A stretch of DNA of 64,000 nt from Streptomyces luomodiensis (GCF_031679605.1 NZ_CP117522.1:7316001-7380000); one strand, 5' to 3'; shown: positions 1-8,809, numbered from the stretch's first letter. The notes: generated by a model not told the origin, from the sequence alone. Made by a program: numbers and translations.

Positions 1-47
1 CACCGGCTCTCCGCGCACCGATCCGTTGTGCACCGACTCGGCCGTGC

Positions 48-884
48 TCATCGCGCAGAGGCCCGGGACAGCCGGGCGAGGGTCCGGGCGAACCGCCCGC
101 CCGGGGCGTCGGCCGCCACGCGCTCGGCGTCCTCGGCCGTGTCCACGTCGCGCAGCACCGGCAGGTCGCCCACCCGCAGCCCCGCGTCGGTCAGCCGGCG
201 CCGCTGTGCGGCACCGGTCGCGGCGGTGGACATCGGCACGCCCCGCAGCAGACCGGGGTCCGGTTCCGCCAGGCCCAGGGCCCAGAAGCCGCCGTCGGCG
301 GCCGGGCCGAACCAGGCGTCGCGGTCCTGCCAGCCGTCCGTGCCCAGCGCGGGGGCGAGGAGAGCCGGGGTGACCTGCGGAGTGTCCATGCCGATCAGCA
401 GGGTGGGGCCCTGGCAGGCGGCGAAGGCCGCGGCGAGCCGTTCGTCCAGACCGCCGTCGCACTGCCGCACCACCTCGAAGCCCGGCGGCAGCCACGGCCC
501 GGGGTGTCCGTCGAGCACCAGCACCCTGCGGTGGGCGGGCATCGTGAGCGCGGCGTGCAGGGTGTCGGTGAGGGCCGCCTCGGCGAGCGAGGCGGCCTCG
601 GCGAAGGTGTACGGGGGAGCGAGTCTGGTCTTCACCCGCCCTGGGATGGGTTCTTTGGCGATGACGAGCAGGGTCGTCCTGCCTGCGGGAGCCGCCGGGG
701 AGGCGGAACCGACGGCGACGACGGGCCCGGAACCGGAAGCGGTATCAGGTCCGGCGCCGGGGCGGTCCGGTACCGGGGGAGCCGGGTCCGGTGCCGGGGG
801 AGCCGGGTCCGGTGTCCTGGGTGCCGGGTCCGGTGCCGGGGGGACCTCCGCCGCGTGCGCGCCCTCGCGTGGCGCGGCGCTCAC
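48..884 (-). CDS. TIGR04282/DUF2064-type glycosyltransferase-like protein
   Basis: A 278-residue protein. The folded part starts near residue 70 with the segment LLVIAKEPIPGRVKTRL, typical of the DUF2064/TIGR04282 family, a GT-A-like nucleotidyl/glycosyl transferase fold. A further family motif, GMDTPQV, lies near residue 165. The first ~68 residues are a low-complexity Pro/Asp/Ala tract (repeated PDPAPP) with no recognisable fold. The GTG start overlaps the TGA of the upstream glycosyltransferase gene (GTGA, 881-884), which supports this start despite the odd N-terminus and implies translational coupling. The substrate is unknown. The pairing with a polyprenyl-phosphate-type GT2 suggests a cell-envelope or glycolipid role, which is inference. 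Confidence 0.8.
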   Translation of the reverse strand: MSAAPREGAHAAEVPPAPDPAPRTPDPAPPAPDPAPPVPDRPGAGPDTASGSGPVVAVGSASPAAPAGRTTLLVIAKEPIPGRVKTRLAPPYTFAEAASLAEAALTDTLHAALTMPAHRRVLVLDGHPGPWLPPGFEVVRQCDGGLDERLAAAFAACQGPTLLIGMDTPQVTPALLAPALGTDGWQDRDAWFGPAADGGFWALGLAEPDPGLLRGVPMSTAATGAAQRRRLTDAGLRVGDLPVLRDVDTAEDAERVAADAPGGRFARTLARLSRASAR

Positions 885-1603
885 CGCGCGGCCCGAGGGG
901 TGGCGGCCAGGTCGCGGACCACCGGCGGCTGGCGCAGCACGGCCCGCATATCGCGCACCGTCTGCCAGGTGCCCCGCCAGGTGCCGGTGACCTTCGACTT
1001 CCCGGTGCGCGGCCGGTACGGCACGTCCCGCTCCGCGATCCGCCAGCCCGCGTCCGCGGCGCGCACGACCATCTGCAGTGGGTAGCCGCTACGGCGATCG
1101 GTGAGGCCGAGGGCGAGCAGCGGTTCGCGCCGGGCGGCCCGCAGGGGGCCGAGGTCGCCCAGCGCGAGGCCGGTGCGCCGGCGCAGCATGCGGGTGAGCG
1201 CGATGTTGCCGAGCCGGGCGTGCACCGGCCAGGCCCCCCGCTCCCGGGGCCGTCGCCGTCCCAGCACGAGGTCGGCACCGCCCGCCTCGACGGTCCGCAC
1301 GAAGGCGAGCAGCAGCCCGGGGTCGAGCGAGGCGTCGCAGTCGCAGAAGCAGACGATGTCGGCCTCGGCGGCGAGCAGTCCGGCGTGGCACGCGGCCCCG
1401 AAACCACGGCGGGGCTCGTGCACGACGGTGGCGCCATGGGCGCGGGCGATCGCGGCCGAGCCGTCCGTGGAGCCGTTGTCGACGACGATCGCGCGCCAGC
1501 CGTCGGGGATGCGGGCCAGCACCCAGGGCAGGGCGGCGGCCTCGTCCAGACACGGCAGGACGACGTCCGCGGAGGGGGTGGAGGAGTTCGTCACCCGCAC
1601 CAC
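881..1603 (-). CDS. Family 2 glycosyltransferase (dolichol-phosphate-mannose-synthase-like)
   Basis: A 240-residue GT2 protein without membrane segments. It opens with VVLPCLDEAAALPWVL, has the nucleotide-sugar binding stretch VVDNGSTDGS and the metal-binding CDCDASLDPG (DxD-like), and the mid-domain GDLGPLRAARR and RSGYPLQMV found in bacterial DPM1-like enzymes. It probably moves a sugar from a nucleotide donor to a polyprenyl phosphate or another lipid acceptor at the inner membrane face. The sugar cannot be read from sequence. Several in-frame GTG codons lie at the 5' end (1603, 1600, 1594). No Shine-Dalgarno sequence discriminates among them, and 1594 (VTNSS) is an equally good start. It is coupled by a 4-base overlap to the DUF2064 gene. 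Confidence 0.85.
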   Translation of the reverse strand: MVRVTNSSTPSADVVLPCLDEAAALPWVLARIPDGWRAIVVDNGSTDGSAAIARAHGATVVHEPRRGFGAACHAGLLAAEADIVCFCDCDASLDPGLLLAFVRTVEAGGADLVLGRRRPRERGAWPVHARLGNIALTRMLRRRTGLALGDLGPLRAARREPLLALGLTDRRSGYPLQMVVRAADAGWRIAERDVPYRPRTGKSKVTGTWRGTWQTVRDMRAVLRQPPVVRDLAATPRAAR

Positions 1604-1719
1604 ACTACGAAGAAGAAAGCGACATTCCGGGCTTCAGGTTCTTACGAAACACGGACGTCGGCCAGGCCGCGGGTTCCCGACCGGCCCCGGCGACCGCTCC
1701 CGGTGCCACGCTGTACGGC

Positions 1720-2613
1720 ATGGAACAGAACCCACCAGCCGGCCGGGTGCTCGTCGTGGACGACGACCCGACCGTGGCCGAGGTCGTCGCCGGATACCTC
1801 GGCCGGGCCGGTTTCGCCGTGGACCGGGCCGCCGACGGCCCCGGCGCGCTCGCCCGCGCCGCCGCCCGCCGGCCGGACCTGGTCGTCCTCGACCTGATGC
1901 TGCCCGGTATGGACGGGCTCGAGGTGTGCCGCGCGCTGCGGGACCAGGGCCCGGTGCCGGTCATCATGCTCACCGCCCGCGGCGACGAGGAGGACCGGAT
2001 CCTCGGCCTGGAGATCGGCGCGGACGACTACGTCACCAAGCCGTTCAGCCCACGGGAGCTGGTGCTGCGGGTGGAGTCGGTGCTGCGCCGTGGCCGGACC
2101 GGTCCGCACGGCTCCGCCTCGTCCGCCACCGCCCGGGACGGTGTGGCGCACCGGGCCGGGATCACCCTCGACCCGCTGGCCCGGCGCGCCACCCGGGACG
2201 GCCGGGAACTCGCGCTGACCGTGCGCGAGTTCGACCTGCTGGCCTTTCTGGTGCGCCACCCGGGGGTGGCCTTCACCCGCGAGGAGCTGATGCGCGAGGT
2301 GTGGGGCTGGGACTTCGGTGATCTGTCCACCGTCACCGTCCATGTGCGGCGGCTGCGCGGAAAGGTCGAGGACGATCCCGCCGCGCCCCGGCTCATCCAG
2401 ACCGTGTGGGGCGTCGGCTACCGCTTCGACACCCCGCCCGAGGCCGATGGCGACGGACACGACGAGCGACGGGGCGGTGGACGGGACGAGGGACGGGGCG
2501 GCGGACGGGACGAGGGACGGGGCGAGCGGCGGGGCGTCGGACGGGACGAGGGACGGGACGAGGGACGGGACGAGCGGCGGGGCGTCGGACCGGGGCGGGG
2601 CCGCGATGCGTGA
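1720..2613 (+). CDS. OmpR/PhoB-family response regulator with repetitive tail
   Basis: A 297-residue two-component regulator. The receiver domain (about 8-120) has the acidic pocket DDD near 14-16, phospho-acceptor Asp58 in [12 protein letters not shown] and the invariant Lys107 in VTKPF. A winged-helix DNA-binding domain follows (about 145-237, ending [11 protein letters not shown]). Normal family members stop near residue 235-240. Here about 57 extra residues made of Gly/Arg/Asp/Glu repeats ([14 protein letters not shown]) follow, encoded by tandem DNA repeats. The last 8 bases overlap the start of the histidine kinase gene, so the pair is a coupled two-component system. The signal and target genes are unknown. 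It is transcribed divergently from the glycosyltransferase pair with a 116-bp gap. Confidence 0.92.
   Translation: MEQNPPAGRVLVVDDDPTVAEVVAGYLGRAGFAVDRAADGPGALARAAARRPDLVVLDLMLPGMDGLEVCRALRDQGPVPVIMLTARGDEEDRILGLEIGADDYVTKPFSPRELVLRVESVLRRGRTGPHGSASSATARDGVAHRAGITLDPLARRATRDGRELALTVREFDLLAFLVRHPGVAFTREELMREVWGWDFGDLSTVTVHVRRLRGKVEDDPAAPRLIQTVWGVGYRFDTPPEADGDGHDERRGGGRDEGRGGGRDEGRGERRGVGRDEGRDEGRDERRGVGPGRGRDA
2465..2600. repeat. Degenerate G/C-rich tandem repeat in the response-regulator 3' end
   Basis: Repeated blocks built on GGACGAGGGACGGGG encode the Gly/Arg/Asp/Glu tail of the response regulator. The reading frame is kept to the stop at 2611-2613, and the array runs almost to the kinase start codon at 2606. 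Confidence 0.8.
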
Positions 2614-3721
2614 TGTGTTCCTGATGGCGGCGTTCGCCTTCCTCGGCGCCGCGGCGGCCGGTCTGCTGGGCGCGTTCGCGCTGCGGCTGGTGCGCGGCCG
2701 TTCGGTCGCGGTGTCCCTGACCGTCGTCGCCGCCGTCGCGGTCACGGCGATGCTCACCGGCACGCTGGCCGTCGCCTGGGCGATGTTCCTGTCCCCGCAC
2801 GACCTGACGGTGGTCACCACCGTCTGCGCCATGGCCGCCGTGGTGTCCCTGGCGACCGCGCTGCTGCTGGGCCGCTGGGTGGTGGCGCGCAGCAACGCGC
2901 TGGCGCTCGCCGCCCGCTCCTTCGGGGACGGCGGAAGCTTCGCCGCCCCCGACGGCCAGGCCACCGCCGAACTCGCGGCGCTCGGCCGTGAACTGGCCGC
3001 CACCAGTGCCAAGCTCGCCGCCTCCCGTGAGCGTGAGCGAGCCCTGGAGTCCTCCCGCCGGGAGCTGGTCGCGTGGATCTCCCACGATCTGCGCACCCCG
3101 TTGGCGGGGCTGCGCGCGATGTCCGAGGCGCTGGAGGACGGGGTGGCCCCGGACCCGGCCCGCTACCTCCGCCGGATCCGCACCGAGGTGGACCGGCTGA
3201 ACACGATGGTCGGCGACCTCTTCGAGCTCTCCCGCATCCACGCCGGAGCGCTGTCCCTCGCCCCCACCCGGATCTCCGTCTACGACCTGGTCGGCGACGC
3301 CCTGGCCGGGGTCGATCCGCTCGCCCGCGAGCTGGGCGTCCAGGTGATCGGCGGCCGTGTGGACCCCGTTCCGGTGGAGGTCGACGGCAAGGAGATGACC
3401 CGTGTGCTCGGCAATCTCCTGGTCAACGCCGTCCGCCGCACCCCGGCGGACGGCACGGTCGCGGTGGCCGCCGAGCGCGAGGCGGACACCGTCGTGCTGT
3501 CGGTCACCGACGGCTGCGGCGGGATACCGGAGGAGGACCTTCCGCGCGTCTTCGACACGGGCTGGCGCGGCAGCCACGCCCGCACACCCCCGGCGGGCGC
3601 CGGTCTGGGCCTCGCCATCGTCCGGGGCATCGTGGAGGCCCACGACGGACAGGCCGCGGTCCGCAACGTCGAGGGCGGCTGCCGCTTCGAGGTCCGCCTC
3701 CCCGCCGCCACCCCCACCTGA
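2606..3721 (+). CDS. Membrane sensor histidine kinase
   Basis: A 371-residue kinase. Three hydrophobic segments (about 7-27, 33-58 and 67-87) leave little extracytoplasmic sequence, so it probably senses within or next to the membrane. A HAMP-like linker and coiled region (100-150) lead to the H-box with phospho-His160 ([13 protein letters not shown]). The ATPase domain follows with an N-box ([11 protein letters not shown], near 270), a G1-like [16 protein letters not shown] and a G2 box [11 protein letters not shown]. The ATG at 2606 is chosen because it overlaps the regulator stop by 8 bases and immediately precedes the first membrane segment. The frame is open further upstream, but that part lies on the repeat-coded tail of the regulator. 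It should phosphorylate Asp58 of the upstream partner. Confidence 0.92.
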   Translation: MRDVFLMAAFAFLGAAAAGLLGAFALRLVRGRSVAVSLTVVAAVAVTAMLTGTLAVAWAMFLSPHDLTVVTTVCAMAAVVSLATALLLGRWVVARSNALALAARSFGDGGSFAAPDGQATAELAALGRELAATSAKLAASRERERALESSRRELVAWISHDLRTPLAGLRAMSEALEDGVAPDPARYLRRIRTEVDRLNTMVGDLFELSRIHAGALSLAPTRISVYDLVGDALAGVDPLARELGVQVIGGRVDPVPVEVDGKEMTRVLGNLLVNAVRRTPADGTVAVAAEREADTVVLSVTDGCGGIPEEDLPRVFDTGWRGSHARTPPAGAGLGLAIVRGIVEAHDGQAAVRNVEGGCRFEVRLPAATPT

Positions 3722-3735
3722 GCGCCTGCGAGAGG

Positions 3736-4380
3736 ACCCGCCGTCCGGTGTGCCGCGTGGGGGTCTGCCGTCGGGTGTGCCACGGGAGGGTCTGTCGTCG
3801 GGTGCCCCGCGCGAGGGTCTGCCGTCGGGTGTGCCGGGTCAGGGTCTGCCGTCGGGTGTGCCGCGTGGGGGTCTGCCGTCGGGTGTGCCGCGCGAGGGTC
3901 TGCCGTCGGGTGTGCCGCGTCGGGGTCTGCCGTCGGGTGCCCCGCGCGAGGGCCGCCGTCCAGCGCCCCGCGTCAGGGTCTGCCGTCCAGCGTGCCGCGC
4001 GGGGGGTCTGCCGTCGGGTGCCCCGTGCGAGGGTCTGCCGTCCGGTGTGCCGCGTCGGGGTCTGTCGTCCGGTGTGCCGCGTGGGGGTCTGTCGTCCAGC
4101 GTTCGCGCGGGGGTCCGCCGTCGGGTGCCCCGTGCGAGGGTCCGCTGTCCAGCGCCCGCGTCTGGGTCTGCCGTCGGGTGCCCCCGCGCGAGGGTCCGCT
4201 GTCCAGCGTGCCGGGTCAGGGTCTGCCGTCGGGTGCCCCGTGCGAGGGCCGCCGTCCAGCGCCCCGCGCGGGGGCCGCCGTCCAGCGCCCCGCGTGAGGA
4301 TCCGCCGTCCAGCGTGCCGCGCCAAGGCCCGCTGTCCAGCGCCCCGCGTCAGGGTCCGCCGCCGAAGGGGGCGCCCCTCC
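3736..4380. repeat. 27-bp tandem array, about 24 copies, intergenic
   Basis: From shortly after the kinase stop, a 27-bp unit with core GTCTGCCGTCGGGTGTGCC recurs at starts 3763, 3790, 3817, 3844, 3871, 3898, 3925, 3952, 3978, 4006, 4033 and so on to 4354. Spacing is 26-28 bp and later copies drift (GTCCGCTGTCC, GGCCGCCGTCC). Because 27 is a multiple of three and the unit lacks stop codons, several frames stay open through it, but none has a ribosome site or a recognisable product. It fills the 824-bp gap between the convergent kinase and epimerase genes. The rest of the gap (4381-4545) is also G/C-rich and semi-repetitive (CTCAGACTCCCGCGC blocks). Confidence 0.9.
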
Positions 4381-4545
4381 CGTCGCCTGCCACGGGGGCG
4401 CCCTGGGGCTCCGCGCCCCTGGCGCCCGCGCGGCCCCCGCTCAGACCCCCGCGCGCCGTGGGGCGTGAGGGGAACTCAGACTCCCGCGCCGTGGGGCGTG
4501 GGGGGGGGGACTCAGGCTCCCGCGTGTCGTGGGACGTGGGGGAAC

Positions 4546-5598
4546 TCAGACTCCCGCGCGCTGTGGGGCGTGGGCGAACTCGGTCATGCCCTCGGTGAAG
4601 GGGACCGCCGCGTGCCAGCCCAGCGCCTCGCGGATCCGCCGCGACGACGCGGTGATGTGCCGTACGTCGCCCAGCCGGTATTCGCCCGTCACCACGGGCG
4701 CCGGGCCGCCGAACGCCGTGGCCAGGGCCGCGGCCATCTCGCCCACCGTATGGGGGTCGTCGCTGCCGGTGTTGTACGCGGTCAGCGCGGACGGGGCCAC
4801 CGCCTCCGGCGCCGCCTCCAGGGCGGCGACGTTGGCCGCGGCCACGTCCCGGACATGGACGAAGTCGCGGCGCTGGCCGCCGTCCTCGAAGACCGTGGGT
4901 GCCTCGCCGCGCGCCAGGGCCGAGCGGAAGAAGGAGGCGACCCCCGCGTACGGGGTGTCGCGCGGCATCCCCGGCCCGTACACATTGTGGTAGCGCAGCG
5001 ACACCGCACGGCCGCCCACCGACCGGGCCCAGACCGCCGCCAGATGCTCCTGGGCCAGCTTCGTGGTCGCGTACACATTGCGGGGATCGGCCGGTGCGTC
5101 CTCCGCCACCCGACCGGGCCGCAGCGGCGTGCCGCACTCCGGGCAGCCGGGTTCGAAGCGGCCCGCCGCGAGATCCGCCTCGGCGCGCGGACCGGGACGG
5201 ACCCGGCCGTGCCGGGGGCAGTCGTAGCGCCCCTCCCCGTAGACGACCATCGACCCGGCCAGCACCAGCTCGCGCACCCCGCGCTCGGCCATCGCCGCCA
5301 GCAGCACCGCCGTGCCCAGGTCGTTGCAGCCCACGTAGGCCGGGGCGTCCGCGAAGTCCTTGCCGAGTCCGACCATCGCCGCCTGATGGCATACGGCGTC
5401 CACCCCGCCCAGCGCCGCGGTCACCGCCTCCCGGTCCCGCACATCGGCGTGGAGCCACTCCCCGTCCACGGGAGGCGGCGCCGGATGGGCGGCCGGCAGC
5501 AGGGCGTCGAGGACGACCGGCTCATGGCCGTGATCGATGAGGGCGGTGACGATGTGCGAGCCGATGAAGCCCGCACCTCCGGTGACCAGTACGCGCAT
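4546..5598 (-). CDS. NAD-dependent sugar-nucleotide epimerase/dehydratase
   Basis: A 350-residue extended short-chain dehydrogenase. The Rossmann motif VTGGAGFIGSH is at residues 6-15, the active-site Tyr176-xxx-Lys180 pair is in NVYATTKLA, and the substrate-domain VHVRDVAAANVAALE is present. It resembles UDP-glucose 4-epimerases, but the exact substrate is open. An unusual insertion between the Ser/Thr (LAGSMVVYGEG) and Tyr/Lys catalytic segments carries Cys127-Pro-Arg-His and Cys152-Pro-Glu-Cys155, which looks like a zinc-binding knuckle. The start at 5598 gives the canonical MRVLVTGG opening. An upstream in-frame ATG would add 19 Arg-rich residues. It is divergent from the methyltransferase gene. 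Confidence 0.88.
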   Translation of the reverse strand: MRVLVTGGAGFIGSHIVTALIDHGHEPVVLDALLPAAHPAPPPVDGEWLHADVRDREAVTAALGGVDAVCHQAAMVGLGKDFADAPAYVGCNDLGTAVLLAAMAERGVRELVLAGSMVVYGEGRYDCPRHGRVRPGPRAEADLAAGRFEPGCPECGTPLRPGRVAEDAPADPRNVYATTKLAQEHLAAVWARSVGGRAVSLRYHNVYGPGMPRDTPYAGVASFFRSALARGEAPTVFEDGGQRRDFVHVRDVAAANVAALEAAPEAVAPSALTAYNTGSDDPHTVGEMAAALATAFGGPAPVVTGEYRLGDVRHITASSRRIREALGWHAAVPFTEGMTEFAHAPQRAGV

Positions 5599-5907
5599 GG
5601 GGAGGACGCTAGGCCCGAGCGGGCGGCGGGGCATGCGTCCGCGCCGGGCCGTCACCGCTCCGTAAGACCTTATGGCGGAGGCGTGGTCACAGAATGGTCA
5701 CAAGAGGGACGGCCCGGCGTTGCCTTCCACTGCGACCGTGGCGCCCGTTCGCGTCTCCCGGGACCTCGTTCGCGTCCCCGGGGCACCGGACACGTCCACC
5801 GACGCGTCCACCCGACGCATCCACCGGACAGGTCCACCGACACATCCACCCGACACATCCACCGACACGTCTCTCCCGACCGCCGCCACCGACGAACAGA
5901 GAGCCAC
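5599..5907. other. Divergent intergenic region with a 12/13-bp repeat
   Basis: This 309-bp gap between divergent epimerase and methyltransferase genes should hold both promoters. From about 5795 to 5876 the hexamer TCCACC recurs at 5795, 5807, 5820, 5833, 5845 and 5858 (alternating 12 and 13 bp, roughly a 25-bp period) within GACACATCCACC-like units. No gene is seen here. Confidence 0.6.
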
Positions 5908-6822
5908 ATGACGGTCACCACCGCCCCCGCGGCCCAGCGTCCCCGCAGCCTCAACGACGTCAAGGGCTGGTTCCCCAGCCTCGACCAAGTGCTGTTCGAC
6001 CGCTTCCTGAGCCGTCAGGAGCGCCTCGGACAGCACGGGGACCTGATGGAGATGGGCGTCTACATGGGCAAGAGCGCCATCTTCACCGCCGCCTATCTGC
6101 GGTCGCACGAGCGGTTCACGGTCTGCGACCTCTTCGACGGGGAGGCGCCGGACGAGAAGAACGCGGCGGAGGCGCGCAAGTCGTACTCCACCCTGACCCG
6201 CACCGCCTTCGAGCAGAACTACCTGGCGTTCTGGAACGAGCTGCCGTACGTCATCCAGGGCCCGACCTCCGTCGTGCCCGACCACGTCGGCGCGGACACC
6301 TGCCGCTTCATCCACGTGGACGCCTCGCATCTGTACGAGCACGTGGCGGGCGACATCGACACCGCGCACACCGCGCTGGTGCCCGACGGGCTCGTCGTCC
6401 TCGACGACTTCCGCTCCGAGCACACCCCCGGGGTGGCCGCCGCGGCCTGGGAGGCGGTGTTCACCCGGGGCCTGCGGCCCATCTGCCTGTCCACGCAGAA
6501 GCTCTACGGCACCTGGGGCGACCCGGAGCCGATCCAGGACGAGCTGCTCGCGGACGAGCAGTGGCGCAAGGGGATGCACACCAGCGTGCAGGAGATCGCG
6601 GGCCGGAGGGTGCTGCGGTTCTCCGGGAAACCCGCGAACCCGGCCGCGCCCCCGTCCCGCTACGCCCATGAGCCGCGCGACCCCGCCCCGGCGCCGCGCC
6701 CCGCCTCCACCGCACCGGGGCCCGCCGGCCCCGCCACGCGCCGTCCCACCACGGTCCGGCGGATCGCCGCCGACGTCCTCCCGCCGGTCGTCACCCGTGC
6801 GATCCGCCGCCGCAGGGGGTAG
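5908..6822 (+). CDS. TylF/MycF-like class I SAM-dependent methyltransferase
   Basis: A 304-residue protein. The SAM-binding glycine motif appears as LMEMGVYMGKSA (about 45-56), followed by CDLFDGEAPDEKN, the FIHVDASHLYEHVAGDID segment (acidic metal/SAM site plus a His) and DGLVVLDDF. This is the layout of macrocin-O-methyltransferase-like enzymes, which often act on sugars. The last ~65 residues are a Pro/Ala-rich tail followed by a basic stretch ending AIRRRRG. The ATG at 5908 lies at the end of the repeat-rich leader, with a weak GAG ribosome site. The frame is open far upstream through the 27-bp array, which I regard as non-coding. With the divergent epimerase it suggests sugar modification of an envelope or secreted product. 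Confidence 0.72.
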   Translation: MTVTTAPAAQRPRSLNDVKGWFPSLDQVLFDRFLSRQERLGQHGDLMEMGVYMGKSAIFTAAYLRSHERFTVCDLFDGEAPDEKNAAEARKSYSTLTRTAFEQNYLAFWNELPYVIQGPTSVVPDHVGADTCRFIHVDASHLYEHVAGDIDTAHTALVPDGLVVLDDFRSEHTPGVAAAAWEAVFTRGLRPICLSTQKLYGTWGDPEPIQDELLADEQWRKGMHTSVQEIAGRRVLRFSGKPANPAAPPSRYAHEPRDPAPAPRPASTAPGPAGPATRRPTTVRRIAADVLPPVVTRAIRRRRG

Positions 6823-6846
6823 GGGGTAGGACCGCCCCCGGACCGG

Positions 6847-6900
6847 ACTGTCGCACCGGGCCGCACCGGGCGGCACCGGGCGGCACCGGGCCGCACCGGG
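6847..6900. repeat. 10-bp tandem repeat downstream of the methyltransferase gene
   Basis: GCACCGGGC-type 10-bp units repeat about five times between the methyltransferase gene and the dehydrogenase gene. No coding function is apparent. Confidence 0.7.
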
Positions 6901-7051
6901 GCCCGTTCGTTATGCGATTCCTGTATGGCGGGGTGCGAAACAGGTCTTGGACGCCCCAGCCGGGACGGCTGTTGACTCGATGGTGTCCGGCCGGGACCGC
7001 CCGGCCGGGACGAGCATCACGAGCCGATTCCACAGATGGGGTGTGTCCGCC

Positions 7052-7795
7052 ATGGGCAAGTACGACGGTAAGCATGTCGTGATCACGGGAGGCAGCAGCG
7101 GTTTTGGTCTGGCCACCGCCCAGCTGCTCGTGGACGAAGGGGCGCGCGTCCTGATCACCGGGCGAAACCAGGCCACGCTGGACGCCGCCCGCGACCAGCT
7201 CGGCGACAACGCGATCGCGGTCCGCAGCGACGCGGCGTCGCTGCCCGACATCGACGCGCTGGCCGACCGGGTGAAGGCCGAATTCGGCACGGTGGACGCC
7301 CTGTTCGCCAATGCCGGGGTCAACGGTTTCGCACCGTTCGAGGAGACCAGCGAGGAGCTCTTCGACCAGCTGCTGACCATCAACGCCAAGGGCCCCTACT
7401 TCACGGTGCAGAAGCTGGTTCCGCTGCTGGCCGAAGGCAGCGGCGTGGTGCTCACCACCTCGGTCGCGAACGTGCTGGGCCTGCCCGCGCTCAGCGCGTA
7501 CGCGGCCAGCAAGGCGGCGCTGCGCTCCATGACCCGCGGCCTGGCCCGGGAGCTGCTCCCGCGGAAGATCCGCGTCAACGCGGTCAGCCCCGGCCCGATC
7601 GACTCCGGAATCCTGGAGAAGTCGATGCCCAAGGAGGCGGCCGAGCAGACGAAGGCCCAGATGGCCGCGGACAACCCGATGCTGCGCATGGGCACCCCCG
7701 CCGAGGTCGCCAGGGCGGTCGCGTTCCTCGCGTTCGACGCCACCTTCACCACGGGCGCCGAACTCGCCGTGGACGGCGGCGGCTCCCAGATCTGA
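7052..7795 (+). CDS. Short-chain dehydrogenase/reductase (SDR)
   Basis: A 247-residue classical SDR. The cofactor motif TGGSSGFG is near residues 11-18, with the structural NAG (LFANAGVNGF), the catalytic Ser in LTTSVANV, the YAASK active site (Tyr-xxx-Lys) and the C-terminal TTGAELAVDGGGSQI typical of the family. It probably oxidises or reduces an alcohol/ketone with NAD(P). The substrate is unknown. ATG 7052 gives the family-like MGKYDGKHVVITGG opening. An in-frame GTG nine bases upstream is also possible. It stands alone on its strand. Confidence 0.9.
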   Translation: MGKYDGKHVVITGGSSGFGLATAQLLVDEGARVLITGRNQATLDAARDQLGDNAIAVRSDAASLPDIDALADRVKAEFGTVDALFANAGVNGFAPFEETSEELFDQLLTINAKGPYFTVQKLVPLLAEGSGVVLTTSVANVLGLPALSAYAASKAALRSMTRGLARELLPRKIRVNAVSPGPIDSGILEKSMPKEAAEQTKAQMAADNPMLRMGTPAEVARAVAFLAFDATFTTGAELAVDGGGSQI

Positions 7796-7902
7796 CCGCC
7801 CGTCCACCGTCCTTACCGCCGCCGCAGCGCCGGGTGGTCCGCCACCACCGTGCACGCGCGGCGGCGGTGGCGGAGTCGGAGACCGCGCATGCGACCTCTT
7901 CG

Positions 7903-7966
7903 GCGCGGCACGTGGACTGTCCGGCGCGGCACGTGGACTGTCCGGTGCGGCACCTGGACTGTCCGG
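7903..7966. repeat. 21-bp direct repeat, three copies
   Basis: The unit GGCACGTGGACTGTCCGG plus three bases repeats at an exact 21-bp pitch (TGGACT at 7913, 7934 and 7955). It lies in the 323-bp gap (7796-8118) between the dehydrogenase and lipoprotein genes. The rest of that gap shows no gene. Its last part (about 8020-8105) should contain the lipoprotein promoter. Confidence 0.8.
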
Positions 7967-8118
7967 CCCGGCGTCGTAGCCGTGCCCGTCACCCCCCCCG
8001 GCCCCGACCTGATCCACTGCCCATACCGTGTCTCCGTAAATCGATGCGGCATCTCGACGAGAGATGCCTCCGGGGGACATTGGGGCATGAGGGTCTGTAC
8101 TTGGAAAGGATGGCCGTA

Positions 8119-8742
8119 ATGGTGTCAAAGCGCTCTGCGGAGAGGACCGTCGGCTGGATCGCCGGGGCCGCGGTGGTGGCGGTGGTCACGGGTGTCACAG
8201 GGTGCTCGAACAACACGAGCTCCAGCACCGAGAAGAAGCCGACCGCGGACAGCTCGGCCACGGCCGACGCGAAGAAGACGGATGAGGGGAAGAAGGAGGC
8301 CGCACAGCCCGCGGCCGCCCGCCAGTCCGCGGAGGGCGCGGTTGCCGAGTGGGTCACCGCGATCATCAAGAATCAGCCGACGCGGGCGTGCCTGGTGATG
8401 GCGGATACCGATGCGTCCCCGGTGCGGGTCGGCAGCGCCTCGATGTGCAACAGCGACCAGCCCGATGTGCGGAAAATGAAGGAGAGCATCGGGAGGCTCC
8501 GCGAGTCGTTCACGCCCAAGCCCGCCCCGAGTGACCCGAAGGTGGAGGTCGCGCAGGCCCCGGTCACCGGCGACAAGGCGGTGGTTCCCGCCAACAAGGT
8601 CACCATCGACGGGCAGACCCTCGACAAGGTCATCCTGTCCAACTCCACCGGGCTGACGTCAGGACAGCTGGACGTCAAGGTGAAGGCGTCCGAGATCAAC
8701 AACGCCTGGTACGTGACCGATTTCGATCTCAGCGTCGGATAG
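8119..8742 (+). CDS. Lipoprotein of unknown function
   Basis: A 207-residue predicted lipoprotein. A basic N-terminus (MVSKRSAERT) and a hydrophobic helix lead to the lipobox VTGC with the modified Cys near residue 29. A Ser/Lys/Ala-rich linker (about 30-75) and a folded domain follow (AEGAVAEWVTAIIKNQPTRAC onward), with a Cys pair that could form a disulfide. No family is recognised. The size and the helix followed by beta-rich sequence are compatible with NTF2-like secreted domains, which is only a guess. The start at 8119 is preferred because AAAGGA sits 8-9 bases upstream. ATG 8110 would touch that ribosome site. Confidence 0.75.
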   Translation: MVSKRSAERTVGWIAGAAVVAVVTGVTGCSNNTSSSTEKKPTADSSATADAKKTDEGKKEAAQPAAARQSAEGAVAEWVTAIIKNQPTRACLVMADTDASPVRVGSASMCNSDQPDVRKMKESIGRLRESFTPKPAPSDPKVEVAQAPVTGDKAVVPANKVTIDGQTLDKVILSNSTGLTSGQLDVKVKASEINNAWYVTDFDLSVG

Positions 8743-8761
8743 TGGCGTAACCGGGAGTCCC

Positions 8762-8809
8762 GCCGGGCTGGGGGCCAGGCTGCTGTTCGTAGCGGCCTGC
8801 CACCCCGGC
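8762..8809 (+). terminator. Imperfect hairpin after the lipoprotein gene
   Basis: A long imperfect inverted repeat (CCGGGCTGG.. and AGGCTGCT pairing with AGCGGCCTG and CCACCCCGG around a GTTCGT loop) lies 20 bp after the lipoprotein stop and before the convergent hydrolase gene. It is a likely bidirectional terminator, with no T-run, as is common in Streptomyces. Confidence 0.5.

Noticed and set aside
1..47. Feature at the left edge
   Set aside because: Too short to interpret. It is simply the sequence after the first gene's stop.
3504..4598. Long open frames on both strands through the 27-bp array
   Set aside because: They exist because the unit is stop-free and a multiple of three. There is no ribosome site, no family and no codon bias distinct from the repeat.
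1..7000. Biosynthetic gene cluster from the glycosyltransferases, epimerase and methyltransferase
   Set aside because: No scaffold-forming enzyme (PKS, NRPS, terpene, RiPP) is present. The genes are better read as envelope or sugar metabolism.
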